A stretch of 42,390 bases of DNA from Suilimivivens sp045586385 (GTDB lineage Bacteria; Bacillota; Clostridia; Lachnospirales; Lachnospiraceae): positions 1-42,390 of the forward strand of contig JAZNAE010000063.1 of NCBI GenBank assembly GCA_045586385.1. Reading direction: 5' to 3'. Positions 9,244-17,314 of the stretch are shown here, piece by piece. The notes beneath the pieces were generated by a model. That model searched no databases, was not told the DNA's origin, and saw only the letters and a program-made list of their open reading frames with translations. The position numbers were made by a program, and so were the translations under genes. How positions within the stretch are numbered: the first letter of the stretch is position 1; every line of letters starts with the position of its first letter.

Positions 9244-10236
9244 ATGCAGTACACAGACATCGGAATTGATTTGGGAACAGCCAGTATTTTGGTTTACATC
9301 AGAGGCAGAGGAGTTGTTTTAAAAGAGCCCTCTGTAGTTGCTTATGATAGAGATACGAATAAGATTAAAGCGATAGGTGAAGATGCAAGACTTATGCTTG
9401 GTAGAACGCCCGGAAACATTATGGCGGTCCGCTCTCTTCGTCAGGGTGTTATCTCTGATTATAAGGTAACAGAACAGATGATGAAATATTTTATTCAGAA
9501 GGCGCTCGGCAGAAAGGCATTCCGCAAACCCAGAATCGCCGTATGTGTACCCAGCGGTGTCACCGAAGTAGAAAAGAAAGCGGTTGAAGATGCTACGCTT
9601 ATGGCAGGGGCCAGAGAAGTATCTATTATCGAAGAACCCATTGCAGCAGCAATTGGTGCGGGAATCGATATTTCCAAACCTTGCGGCAATATGATTGTTG
9701 ATATCGGAGGAGGAACTTCCGATATAGCTGTTATTTCCCTCGGAGGAACCGTAGTAAGTGCCTCTATCAAAATAGCAGGTGATGACTTCGATGAAGCACT
9801 TGTCCGCTATATGAGAAAGAAACATAATCTGTTAATCGGTGAAAGAACAGCAGAAGACATTAAAATTAAGATTGGCTCTGCATTCCCCCGTTCCGAAGTG
9901 GACTATATGGATGTCAGAGGACGTAACCTGGTAACAGGTCTTCCAAAAACCGTTAAAGTTTCCTCCGAAGAAACCGAAGAAGCTTTAAGAGAAACAACAG
10001 CACAGATTATTGAAACCATTCATAGCGTTTTAGAGAAAACGCCCCCGGAGCTTGCGGCAGATATTGCGGACAGAGGAATTGTTCTTACCGGTGGCGGAAG
10101 TCTTCTTCGCGGATTGGAAGATTTGATTTGTGAAAAGACAGGAATAAATACCATGACTGCGGAAGATCCTATGACGGCAGTTGCAGTCGGTACAGGCAAG
10201 TATGTTGAATTTTTGGCAGGTTACAAGGAAGACTAA
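9244..10236 (+). CDS. mbl: MreB/Mbl-family actin-like rod-shape protein
   Basis: This 330-residue actin homologue forms membrane-associated filaments that guide lateral cell-wall synthesis. Phosphate-1 motif GIDLGTASILVY is at residues 8-19, phosphate-2 reads VDIGGGTSDIAVISLGG, and the adenosine-side motif GIVLTGGGSLLRGLE is near residue 285. There is no mreC or mreD beside it. Bacillus subtilis has the order mbl-flhO-flhP, exactly as here, which favours the Mbl paralogue over MreB proper; sequence alone does not settle it. The start ATG follows AGAAAGGGG. It lies 22 bp from flhO, so rod-shape and flagellar rod genes are probably co-transcribed. Confidence 0.93.
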   Translation: MQYTDIGIDLGTASILVYIRGRGVVLKEPSVVAYDRDTNKIKAIGEDARLMLGRTPGNIMAVRSLRQGVISDYKVTEQMMKYFIQKALGRKAFRKPRIAVCVPSGVTEVEKKAVEDATLMAGAREVSIIEEPIAAAIGAGIDISKPCGNMIVDIGGGTSDIAVISLGGTVVSASIKIAGDDFDEALVRYMRKKHNLLIGERTAEDIKIKIGSAFPRSEVDYMDVRGRNLVTGLPKTVKVSSEETEEALRETTAQIIETIHSVLEKTPPELAADIADRGIVLTGGGSLLRGLEDLICEKTGINTMTAEDPMTAVAVGTGKYVEFLAGYKED

Positions 10237-10258
10237 CTTCTAAAGAGAGGGTGTTTTT

Positions 10259-11035
10259 ATGGTAAAAGGACTTTACAGCGCTTATACCGGAATGATTAAT
10301 CAGGAACACAGGATGGATGTGCTCACCAATAACTTAGCCAATGCAGCAACAAATGGTTATAAGAAGGAAGGTGCAACCAGCCAGTCATTTGACTCTGTTC
10401 TTGCCTATAAAATCAAAGATGCTTCCGAAGGGTATCATTTGGCGAAGAGAATCGGCACCAATCATCCCGGTGTGAAAATCGGAGAGGGTTATACGGATTT
10501 TTCACAAGGTTCTTTAAAAACCACAGCAAATATCTATGATCTTGCACTGACAGATACAGGTTTTTTTGCCATAGAATTTAAAAATAAAGCGGGAGAAACC
10601 TCCGTAAAATATACACGCGACGGCAATTTTACTTTGACGGATGACGGAAGATTGGTTACCCAGGAAGGCGATGCTGTTTTGGATACCAATGGTAATCCCA
10701 TTCAGATAAGTACCATTCTCGAGACAGAAATTAACAGACAAGGTCAGATTATTCAGGATGGAAGAGTAGTTGCCACGATTCAAGTGACTGATTTTGAAGA
10801 TTATAACTATCTGGAAAGATACGGCGAAAACTATTATCAGCCTGTGGAGGGTGCCGTGGAAAAAGAAGCGGCAGCAAAGGTATATTCGGGTTATTTGGAA
10901 ACTTCTAATATTTCTGTAGTGACAGAAATGGTAAATATGATTACGGTACAGAGAGCGTATGAAAGCAATCAGAAGGTGATTACCACTTATGACGGTACCC
11001 TTGATATTGCAGCAAATCAGCTCGGAAGACTCTAA
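10259..11035 (+). CDS. flhO: Flagellar basal-body rod protein FlhO (FlgF/FlgG family)
   Basis: This 258-residue protein is a distal-rod component of the flagellum. The N-terminal rod motif reads GLYSAYTGM...LTNNLANAATNGYKK (residues 4-40) and the C-terminal signature is NISVVTEMVNMITVQRAYESNQK, the paired coiled-coil ends shared by axial flagellar proteins. The middle is the variable FlgF/FlgG domain. There is no cleavable signal, as expected for an export-apparatus substrate. It is followed 17 bp later by a second member of the same family. FlgF and FlgG names are used interchangeably for this pair in Clostridia; the FlhO name rests on order. Confidence 0.93.
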   Translation: MVKGLYSAYTGMINQEHRMDVLTNNLANAATNGYKKEGATSQSFDSVLAYKIKDASEGYHLAKRIGTNHPGVKIGEGYTDFSQGSLKTTANIYDLALTDTGFFAIEFKNKAGETSVKYTRDGNFTLTDDGRLVTQEGDAVLDTNGNPIQISTILETEINRQGQIIQDGRVVATIQVTDFEDYNYLERYGENYYQPVEGAVEKEAAAKVYSGYLETSNISVVTEMVNMITVQRAYESNQKVITTYDGTLDIAANQLGRL

Positions 11036-11052
11036 TTTGGAGGTGACAGCGT

Positions 11053-11871
11053 ATGGTTAGAAGTTTATGGTCAGCAGCAACAGGTATGAATGCACAGCAG
11101 ACAAATGTAGATACCATTGCAAACAATCTTGCCAATGTAAATACAGTCGGATATAAAACCCAGTCTGCACAGTTTAAGTCATTGCTTTATCAAAATCTTC
11201 AGACAGTTACAACTACGGCAAACGGCGATCCGAAGCCTACTTCATCCCAGGTGGGACTTGGTGTAAGAAATTCATCCATTAATTCTATTTTCACACAGGG
11301 AAGCCTTCTTGCATCCAACAGTGATACATCCTTTGCGATTGAAGGAGATGGATTTTTCTCTATCAGAGGAAGTGACGGAAATACATACTACACCAGAAAT
11401 GGTGATTTTACGTGGGCTACCAATGCAGGTGGCGGTGTCATTTTAACAAATACTGACGGACTTCCCGTACTTAGTTCCACCGGGCAGGCCATTACATTAA
11501 ATTCAAACTATGTAACAAGCAAAATAACCATTACGAAAGACGGAACTGTATGCTATCCGGATGCAAGTAACAATCCCCGGTCGCTTGGTATTACCATAGG
11601 CGTCTATCAGTTTAACAATCCCGGCGGATTGGAGAGAGAAGGGGACAGTCTTTGGAAGGTGACAGAGGCAAGTGGCGTGGCAATGAATGAAGCTACCAAC
11701 GCAAGTCTGCAGAAGAGTAACATTGTACAGGGATATCTGGAAGGTTCCAATGTACAGGTGGCTGACGAAATGGTAAATCTGATTGTGGCACAGCGTGCTT
11801 ACGAAATGAACTCCAAAGCCATCACCACCACCGACGAAATGATGCAAACAGCTAACAATGTGAAGCGTTAG
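11053..11871 (+). CDS. flhP: Flagellar basal-body rod protein FlhP (FlgG family)
   Basis: This 272-residue axial protein has the N-terminal SLWSAATGM...ANNLANVNTVGYK motif and C-terminal SNVQVADEMVNLIVAQRAYEMNSKA signature. It is probably the distal rod subunit and paralogous to the gene before it. GGAGGTGA sits 8 bp before the ATG. The gene ends in TAG directly followed by an A/T-rich hairpin and the GC-rich repeat block that separates it from the rod-binding protein gene. Confidence 0.94.
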   Translation: MVRSLWSAATGMNAQQTNVDTIANNLANVNTVGYKTQSAQFKSLLYQNLQTVTTTANGDPKPTSSQVGLGVRNSSINSIFTQGSLLASNSDTSFAIEGDGFFSIRGSDGNTYYTRNGDFTWATNAGGGVILTNTDGLPVLSSTGQAITLNSNYVTSKITITKDGTVCYPDASNNPRSLGITIGVYQFNNPGGLEREGDSLWKVTEASGVAMNEATNASLQKSNIVQGYLEGSNVQVADEMVNLIVAQRAYEMNSKAITTTDEMMQTANNVKR

Positions 11872-11880
11872 CGAGTCAAG

Positions 11881-11915
11881 CATATGATTTTTATGCTTGC
11901 ATAAAAAATCATATA
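11881..11915 (+). repeat. A/T-rich inverted repeat after flhP
   Basis: ATATGATTTTTATGC pairs with GCATAAAAAATCATAT around a TT-rich loop, with one extra A in the 3' arm. It lies 10 bp after the flhP stop. There is no clean T-tract behind it, so it may stabilise or process the mRNA rather than terminate. Confidence 0.65.
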
Positions 11916-11966
11916 TTTGACGAGCGAGTATCATGAGCGAAGGCGAAGCCGTAGCGAATGAGACTT

Positions 11967-12078
11967 GCGCGTAGCGCAAGGAACGCTTCAAAGGAAGCGT
12001 GAAGGAAGGCGCGTAGCGCAAGGAACGCTTCAGAAGAAGCGTGGAGGGAAGCGCAAGGAACGCTTCAGAATGAGCGAG
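11967..12078 (+). repeat. Tandem hairpin repeat (42-bp unit, then a partial third copy)
   Basis: Unit 1 starts at 11967 and unit 2 at 12009, each GCGCGTAGCGCAAGGAACGC and onward; a partial third copy starts at 12051 (GCGCAAGGAACGCTTCAG). Units 1 and 2 each contain a perfect 7-bp hairpin, ACGCTTC-4 nt-GAAGCGT, with different loops (AAAG, AGAA). Unit 1 is also preceded by TTGCGC-GTA-GCGCAA. Base composition is clearly more GC-rich than the flanks. It occupies the leader of the rod-binding gene. Confidence 0.8.
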
Positions 12079-12090
12079 AGGAGTTGTTTT

Positions 12091-12447
12091 ATGGACGTAA
12101 ATGCAATTACCCAGGCCTATACAGAATACATGGCCACGCAGAATACAACAGGTACCAAATTAAATAAGACCCTTGAAACTACAGACTATGCAAAGGCAAC
12201 TGATGATGAACTAATGGATGCCTGCAAGCAATTTGAAGCGTACTTTGTGGAAATGGTCTTCAAAGAAATGGAAAAAACCGTAGATTGCTTTAAGTCAGAA
12301 GAAAGCAGCTCCAGTCAAAGTGGTCTGGTAGATTACTTCAAGGACACGGCCATTCAGGATTTGGCAGCAACAACTACGGATATTCAAAGTTTGGGACTTG
12401 CTCAGACATTGTATGAGCAGATGAAAAGAAATTACGGTTTAGAATAA
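12091..12447 (+). CDS. flgJ: Rod-binding protein, FlgJ N-terminal domain only
   Basis: This 118-residue protein carries the rod-binding domain that caps or guides flagellar rod assembly: DDELMDACKQFEAYFVEMVFKEM (residues about 38-60), a Ser-rich linker, then the end region with LAQTLYEQMKRNYG. It lacks the muramidase domain found in proteobacterial FlgJ, as is usual in Firmicutes. An upstream in-frame ATG at 11965 would add 42 Arg/Lys-rich residues translated from hairpin repeats; I reject it because GAGAGGAG lies 7-12 bp before 12091. It follows flhP after a 219-bp repeat-filled leader. Confidence 0.88.
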   Translation: MDVNAITQAYTEYMATQNTTGTKLNKTLETTDYAKATDDELMDACKQFEAYFVEMVFKEMEKTVDCFKSEESSSSQSGLVDYFKDTAIQDLAATTTDIQSLGLAQTLYEQMKRNYGLE

Positions 12448-12462
12448 AGATAACGAAATAAA

Positions 12463-12512
12463 GTGGCTGCTGATAACGGACGGGAAACCGTCTTATCATG
12501 CAGCCCTTTTTA
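12463..12512 (+). terminator. Terminator of the flagellar rod cluster
   Basis: GGCTGCTGATAA (12465-12476) pairs with TTATCATGCAGCC (12493-12505) with a single bulged T, plus an inner ACGG/CCGT, then CTTTTT. It overlaps the in-frame ATG at 12498, which helps to reject that ATG as the recD2 start. Confidence 0.8.
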
Positions 12513-12542
12513 CTGTGCTATGAGCGGAAGGAAAGGTATGCC

Positions 12543-14780
12543 TTGGAAAAAGTAAAAGGATATATTGATCACATAATTTATCAGAATAGGGAAAACGGCT
12601 ATGTAGTACTTTTGCTGATTGTTGATGAGGAAGAGTTAACCTGTGTAGGTTCGTTTAAAAACGTAGAAGCGGGAGAAACGCTGGAAATTGAAGGAATCTA
12701 TGTGGAGCATCCCTTATACGGGAGCCAGTTGAAGGCAGAAAGCTTTCGCGTTGTGCCGCCGGATGATCTTGTAAGCATGGAAAGATATTTAAGCTCCGGC
12801 GCCATCAAAGGAATCGGGGAAGCACTTGCCAAAAGAATCATAAAGGCATTTGGAGAAGAGACTTTCCGTATTATAGAAGAGGAACCGGAGCGGCTTTCTG
12901 AAATAAAAGGCATCAGCGAGAGAAAAGCCAGGGAAATTGCCATTCAGATGATTGAAAAAAAGGATATGCGGGAGGCATTTGTATTCTTGCAACAATATGG
13001 AATATCCAATACGCTGGCGGTGAAAATTTACCATCAATACGGTATGAATTTATATGGGATTATGAAAGAAAATCCTTATCGGCTTGCAGAAGATATTACA
13101 GGGATCGGTTTCCGTTTGGCTGATGAGATAGCATCCAAAATAGGCATTCATACAGATTCCGATTACCGGATCAGAAGCGGAATTCTCTATGCACTGTTGC
13201 AGGCTTCCGGTGAAGGACATACGTATCTGCCTATGGAGCATTTGCTTGACCGGGCAGCTATGTTACTTGGTTTATCCCCGCAGGCCATTGAACCCCAGGT
13301 GAGTAATCTGGCCATGGATAAAAAACTGGTAATAAAATCAGCAGGGGACAAAAAAAGTGTGTATGCGTCTGTTTATTATTATGCGGAGCTTCAATGTGCC
13401 AGAATGTTACATGATTTAAATATTTCCATGGAAAGAGAACTTTTGCCTTGCGAAGAGCGCAAAGTGGAAAGCGTTTTAACAGCTATGGGAGAAGAACAGG
13501 GGCTTGAACTGGATGAATTGCAGAAAAAAGCAGTGATGATGAGCATCCGTAATGGTTTAATGATTTTATCCGGCGGTCCGGGAACAGGAAAAACCACCAC
13601 GATTAACACGATTATTCATTATTTTGAATCTGAGGGTATGGATATCCTTTTGGCTGCACCTACGGGAAGAGCCGCAAAAAGAATGACGGAAACCACCGGC
13701 TTTGAAGCACGCACCATCCATAGGCTATTAGAAATTAACGGTCTTGTAGAGAACGGGAAAAGTGCCGGATTTGAGCGAAATGAAGAAAATCCATTGGAAG
13801 CGGACGTTATTATCATAGATGAGATGTCTATGGTGGATATTCATTTGCTGAAGGCACTTCTTTGTGCGGTAAGCGTGGGCACCAGATTAATACTGGTGGG
13901 AGATATGAACCAGCTTCCCAGTGTGGGTCCCGGACAGGTGCTCCGGGATTTAATAGAGAGCAGTGTTTTTCCTGTGGTGAAACTGGAAAAAATATTCAGG
14001 CAGGCAGAGGAAAGTGACATTGTTGTAAATGCACACAAGATTAACCGTGGGGAAAAACCGGAGTTTGATAATAAAAGTAAAGATTTCTTTTTGTTGGAAA
14101 GAAATGACGTCAATGTCATATATAAGCATATGATACAATTGATAACAGAAAAACTGCCACCTTATGTGGAGGCAGGCCCGTTTGATATACAGGTGCTGAC
14201 GCCTATGAGAAAAGGCAGTCTCGGCGTCGAAACGCTGAACGATATTTTACAGAAGTATTTGAATCCAAAGTCTCCCGGGAAGAAAGAATATATGAGCGGA
14301 GAGCGGCTTTTCAGGGAAGGCGACAAGGTCATGCAGATAAAAAATAATTACCAGATTACCTGGGAGATTTTGAGCCGCTACGGGATTCCCATTGATAAGG
14401 GAATGGGTGTTTTCAACGGTGATATGGGAGTGATCAGAGAGATAAATGAAACAGCACAGACATTGACAGTAGAGTATGATGAACACCGGTTGGTGGAATA
14501 TCCTTTTACAGAGCTTGACGAGATTGAACTCGCATATGCAATTACCATACACAAGTCCCAGGGAAGTGAGTATCCGGCAGTGATTTTGCCTTTGCTTTCC
14601 GGACCCAAAATGTTGTTTAACAGAAATCTGTTATATACAGCCGTTACCAGAGCAAGAAAATGCGTGACTGTTTTGGGCAACAAAGAAGTGGTTTGCGAAA
14701 TGATTGACAACGAAAAGGAAAACAGGCGTTACACGGGACTAAAAGACAGAATAAGTGAGATAGAGGGGGCAGAATGGTAA
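12543..14780 (+). CDS. recD2: RecD2-type ATP-dependent DNA helicase
   Basis: This SF1B 5'-3' helicase is found in bacteria that lack RecBC. The protein from the TTG at 12543 is 745 residues and begins MEKVKGYIDHIIYQ, the usual family start; GAAGGAAAGG lies 5-6 bp upstream. The ATG at 12498 is inside the preceding terminator. An N-terminal domain with helix-hairpin-helix segments (SGAIKGIGEALAKRI, ITGIGFRLADEIA) precedes Walker A GGPGTGKT (about 355), DEMSM, the GDMNQLPSVGPG motif, ITIHKSQGSEYPAV and TAVTRARK. No RecB or RecC gene is nearby. It overlaps comF by 7 bp, so the two are translated together. Confidence 0.95.
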   Translation: MEKVKGYIDHIIYQNRENGYVVLLLIVDEEELTCVGSFKNVEAGETLEIEGIYVEHPLYGSQLKAESFRVVPPDDLVSMERYLSSGAIKGIGEALAKRIIKAFGEETFRIIEEEPERLSEIKGISERKAREIAIQMIEKKDMREAFVFLQQYGISNTLAVKIYHQYGMNLYGIMKENPYRLAEDITGIGFRLADEIASKIGIHTDSDYRIRSGILYALLQASGEGHTYLPMEHLLDRAAMLLGLSPQAIEPQVSNLAMDKKLVIKSAGDKKSVYASVYYYAELQCARMLHDLNISMERELLPCEERKVESVLTAMGEEQGLELDELQKKAVMMSIRNGLMILSGGPGTGKTTTINTIIHYFESEGMDILLAAPTGRAAKRMTETTGFEARTIHRLLEINGLVENGKSAGFERNEENPLEADVIIIDEMSMVDIHLLKALLCAVSVGTRLILVGDMNQLPSVGPGQVLRDLIESSVFPVVKLEKIFRQAEESDIVVNAHKINRGEKPEFDNKSKDFFLLERNDVNVIYKHMIQLITEKLPPYVEAGPFDIQVLTPMRKGSLGVETLNDILQKYLNPKSPGKKEYMSGERLFREGDKVMQIKNNYQITWEILSRYGIPIDKGMGVFNGDMGVIREINETAQTLTVEYDEHRLVEYPFTELDEIELAYAITIHKSQGSEYPAVILPLLSGPKMLFNRNLLYTAVTRARKCVTVLGNKEVVCEMIDNEKENRRYTGLKDRISEIEGAEW

Positions 14781-15478
14781 AAGAATTCTTTTTGGATCTG
14801 CTTTTTCCTCCCAGATGTGTGATATGCGATGAGGTTACGGATGATAAAGAAAGAGGTGTGTGCAAAGCTTGCGCGGGAAAGATAGCGTATATGAAGCCGC
14901 CGTTTTGTATGAAATGCGGAAAGAAGATGAATGAGGACGGCGAGTATTGCAAGGATTGCATGCGTAAGGAACATCGCTATATTCAGGGGATGGCATTGTA
15001 TGATTATGCAGAGATGTCGGGCGCTTTGTATCGTTTTAAGTATGCGGGACGCAGTGAATATGCCCGTTTTTTCGGAAGAGAGTTGGCAAAGAAGGGAAGG
15101 GAATGGCTTGCGTTTATCAGGCCGGATGCATTGATACCGGTACCGATACACCCATCAAGAAAACGGGCAAGAGGTTACAATCAGGCAGAGCTTATAGCAC
15201 GGGAGTTGTCACGTCACACAAAAATACCCGTAAATTGTAACTTGGTGGCACGTACAAAGAAAACTTTGCCCCAAAGGGAATTAAGTGAGAGGGGGCGCCA
15301 AAATAATTTGAAAAAGGCTTTTAAAATCCTGCAAAATGATGTAAAATTAAGTACGATTGTTATTGTAGATGACATATACACAACAGGCAGCACGATTGAT
15401 GCAATGGCAGAGGTTTTATCCGAGATAGGAGTGAAAAAAATATACTATATGGCATTGGCGATAGGACGCGGATGCTAA
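14774..15478 (+). CDS. comFC: ComF family protein (phosphoribosyltransferase-like)
   Basis: The 234-residue protein has a Cys-rich N-terminus with four CxxC pairs (CVIC, CKAC, CMKC, CKDC within residues 15-62) that should bind zinc, and a type I PRTase domain with the PRPP loop VIVDDIYTTGST near residue 200. ComFC in naturally competent bacteria acts in DNA uptake or single-strand handling; the exact reaction is unknown. ATGGTAA links it to the recD2 stop, and the flagellar gene yvyF follows 15 bp later, as in the Bacillus comF-yvyF-flgM region. The comFA helicase is absent. Confidence 0.9.
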   Translation: MVKEFFLDLLFPPRCVICDEVTDDKERGVCKACAGKIAYMKPPFCMKCGKKMNEDGEYCKDCMRKEHRYIQGMALYDYAEMSGALYRFKYAGRSEYARFFGRELAKKGREWLAFIRPDALIPVPIHPSRKRARGYNQAELIARELSRHTKIPVNCNLVARTKKTLPQRELSERGRQNNLKKAFKILQNDVKLSTIVIVDDIYTTGSTIDAMAEVLSEIGVKKIYYMALAIGRGC

Positions 15479-15493
15479 GATGAGGTGGATTTT

Positions 15494-15904
15494 ATGAATG
15501 TACGTAATTGCAGAGGATGCGGAAAAGTTTTTAACTATGTTATGGGACCGTTCTTGTGCCCGAGATGCAGAGACGAGCAGGAAGTGATTTTCCAGGGCGT
15601 AAAGAAATATGTAGAAGAGCATCGGGGTGCCGATATTATGGAAGTGGCTACGGCTTGCGAAGTAGATCCGGGGCAGATTCGCCAGTGGATCAGAGAAGAC
15701 AGATTGCAGTTTGCAGACGATTCACCAATCAGAATTCCTTGTGAAAAGTGCGGTGTGATGATTCAGTCAGGACGTTATTGTGAATCGTGTAAAGCGGAAA
15801 TGGTTGGCGGCTTTAAGCAGGTGATGCGCAGGAATACACCTCAGCCCCAGCAGCAAAGTCCGGCAGGCAGAGTGAGCGACAAAGACAGAATGCGTTATCT
15901 GTAA
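15494..15904 (+). CDS. yvyF: YvyF-like flagellar operon protein with two zinc ribbons
   Basis: This 136-residue protein belongs to the small flagellar-operon family TIGR03826/YvyF. CRGCGK...CPRC (residues 6-29) and CEKCGV...CESC (about 85-101) form two Cys4 sites; between them lies a MerR/HTH-like segment, VATACEVDPGQIRQWIREDRLQF. I place the start at ATG 15494, 5 bp after AGGTGG, instead of the GTG at 15485. In Bacillus it sits between comFC and flgM; here the downstream gene is not flgM. It is probably a regulator of flagellar gene expression, but the molecular role is unknown. Confidence 0.85.
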   Translation: MNVRNCRGCGKVFNYVMGPFLCPRCRDEQEVIFQGVKKYVEEHRGADIMEVATACEVDPGQIRQWIREDRLQFADDSPIRIPCEKCGVMIQSGRYCESCKAEMVGGFKQVMRRNTPQPQQQSPAGRVSDKDRMRYL

Positions 15905-15926
15905 GAGGAGACGGAAAGGCATCTAT

Positions 15927-16313
15927 ATGATAAATGAAGAAAAAGTCATTTTGATGACCAGAATGGCATCATACGAATCCGGAAAAGGGAAAAAGGACAT
16001 TACCATACTAAATTACTTCAAGGGAGATTATATCGGATTTCAGGTATTGAAATCGGTTATCGCAGCAACGATATCTTTTTTTCTGTTGCTGGGCGTTTAC
16101 TTTTTTTATAACTTTGAAGTGTTTATGCAGGATATATACAATATGGATTTGCTGGCTTTCGGGAAAAGTGTAATCATATTATATTTGTGTATGGTAGGTG
16201 CATATGGTGTAATAACATATGTGGCTTTTGCAACGAAATACAGCAAAGCAAAGAAAAATTTGAAAGCGTATTATGCAAGTTTGAAAAAACTTGCGGGTAT
16301 GTATGAGCATTAA
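15927..16313 (+). CDS. Two-helix membrane protein of unknown function upstream of cdaA
   Basis: I do not recognise this 128-residue protein. A hydrophilic N-terminus (1-40) is followed by two hydrophobic helices at about 41-62 and 78-103, then a basic amphipathic tail (KYSKAKKNLKAYYASLKKL). Both termini are predicted cytoplasmic. It has a good start (GGAAAGG 7 bp before ATG), sits 22 bp after yvyF and 24 bp before another membrane protein, and the run continues into cdaA. The placement suggests a partner of the second membrane protein; that is an inference from spacing only. Confidence 0.7.
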   Translation: MINEEKVILMTRMASYESGKGKKDITILNYFKGDYIGFQVLKSVIAATISFFLLLGVYFFYNFEVFMQDIYNMDLLAFGKSVIILYLCMVGAYGVITYVAFATKYSKAKKNLKAYYASLKKLAGMYEH

Positions 16314-16337
16314 GAAACGAATTACGAGGAAAAGAAA

Positions 16338-17282
16338 ATGACAACATTACTTGTAGCAAAGCAATACATTAAAATGTTTATCTCAAAATACGAAGTATAT
16401 GTGAAACCGCTTATGAAACTCATTTTGGCGCTTATATCGCTGATGATTATCAATGAGAAAGTGGGATATATGCAAAAGATAGACAGTTTGCCGATTGTGC
16501 TTATGGTGGCATTAATGTGTTCTTTTATGCCGACCAATTTTATCGTATTTATCTCGGCAGTATTTTTGGTATTGCATATGTACGCCCTGTCGTTGGAGAC
16601 GGCAGTGATTACATTGGTATTACTTGCTATTTTATATTTATTGTATCTGCGTTTTGCGTCGAAAGATACGTTGGCTGTTTTGCTGACACCCCTTGCTTTT
16701 GTAATCGGTGTTCCTTATGCGATGCCTCTTGCGATGGGACTTTTAGGATCTCCCGTATCTGCAATTTCTGTTTCTTGCGGCGTTGTAGTAACATTTTTAG
16801 TCCGTTATATGTCAGATAATGCAACTGTTTTGGCAGGTATGGAAACAGAAGATATGTCTACTAAGTTCCGTTTTATCATAGATGGCTTTTTGGATAATAA
16901 GAGTATGATGTTAACAATTGTTGCATTCAGTATAACGATTATAGTCGTATATATGATTAGGAGACTGTCAATTGATTACGCGTGGACAATGGCAATCGCA
17001 GCAGGAGCAATTGCTGATATTATGATATTGCTGATAGGCGATTTTATAATTGATGCGAGTATTTCTATTTTGGGATTGATAGTAGGAAGCATCTTTGCTG
17101 TATTAATTGCAAAAGTAGTTGAATTCTTTGATTTCAATGTGGATTACAGCAGAACAGAGAAAGTACAGTTTGAAGATGATGAATATTATTATTATGTGAA
17201 GGCAGTTCCGAAGGTGACGGTAGCGGCACCGGCGAGAACTGTTAAAAAAATAAACAGCTCCAGAAGGAGACCAACGAGATAA
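16338..17282 (+). CDS. Polytopic membrane protein of unknown function upstream of cdaA
   Basis: This 314-residue protein has about eight to nine hydrophobic helices between residues 20 and 270, then a soluble tail with a DDEYYYYVK patch and a very basic end (KKINSSRRRPTR). I see no transporter signature or nucleotide-binding motif. The start is supported by GAGGAAAAG before the ATG. It lies 32 bp before cdaA in the same direction, so it may be co-expressed with c-di-AMP synthesis. A transport or wall-precursor role is possible, but nothing in the sequence names it. Confidence 0.7.
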   Translation: MTTLLVAKQYIKMFISKYEVYVKPLMKLILALISLMIINEKVGYMQKIDSLPIVLMVALMCSFMPTNFIVFISAVFLVLHMYALSLETAVITLVLLAILYLLYLRFASKDTLAVLLTPLAFVIGVPYAMPLAMGLLGSPVSAISVSCGVVVTFLVRYMSDNATVLAGMETEDMSTKFRFIIDGFLDNKSMMLTIVAFSITIIVVYMIRRLSIDYAWTMAIAAGAIADIMILLIGDFIIDASISILGLIVGSIFAVLIAKVVEFFDFNVDYSRTEKVQFEDDEYYYYVKAVPKVTVAAPARTVKKINSSRRRPTR

Positions 17283-17314
17283 AGATAGAAAACTATAATA
17301 ATGGGGAAGTGTAA

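Noticed and set aside
11965..12090. In-frame extension of the flgJ-like gene by 42 residues
   Set aside because: The extra Arg/Lys/Gly-rich residues are a translation of hairpin repeats, and a good ribosome site precedes 12091.
12498..12542. ATG start for recD2 at 12498
   Set aside because: It lies in the 3' arm of the preceding terminator; the TTG at 12543 has GGAAAGG and gives the family N-terminus.
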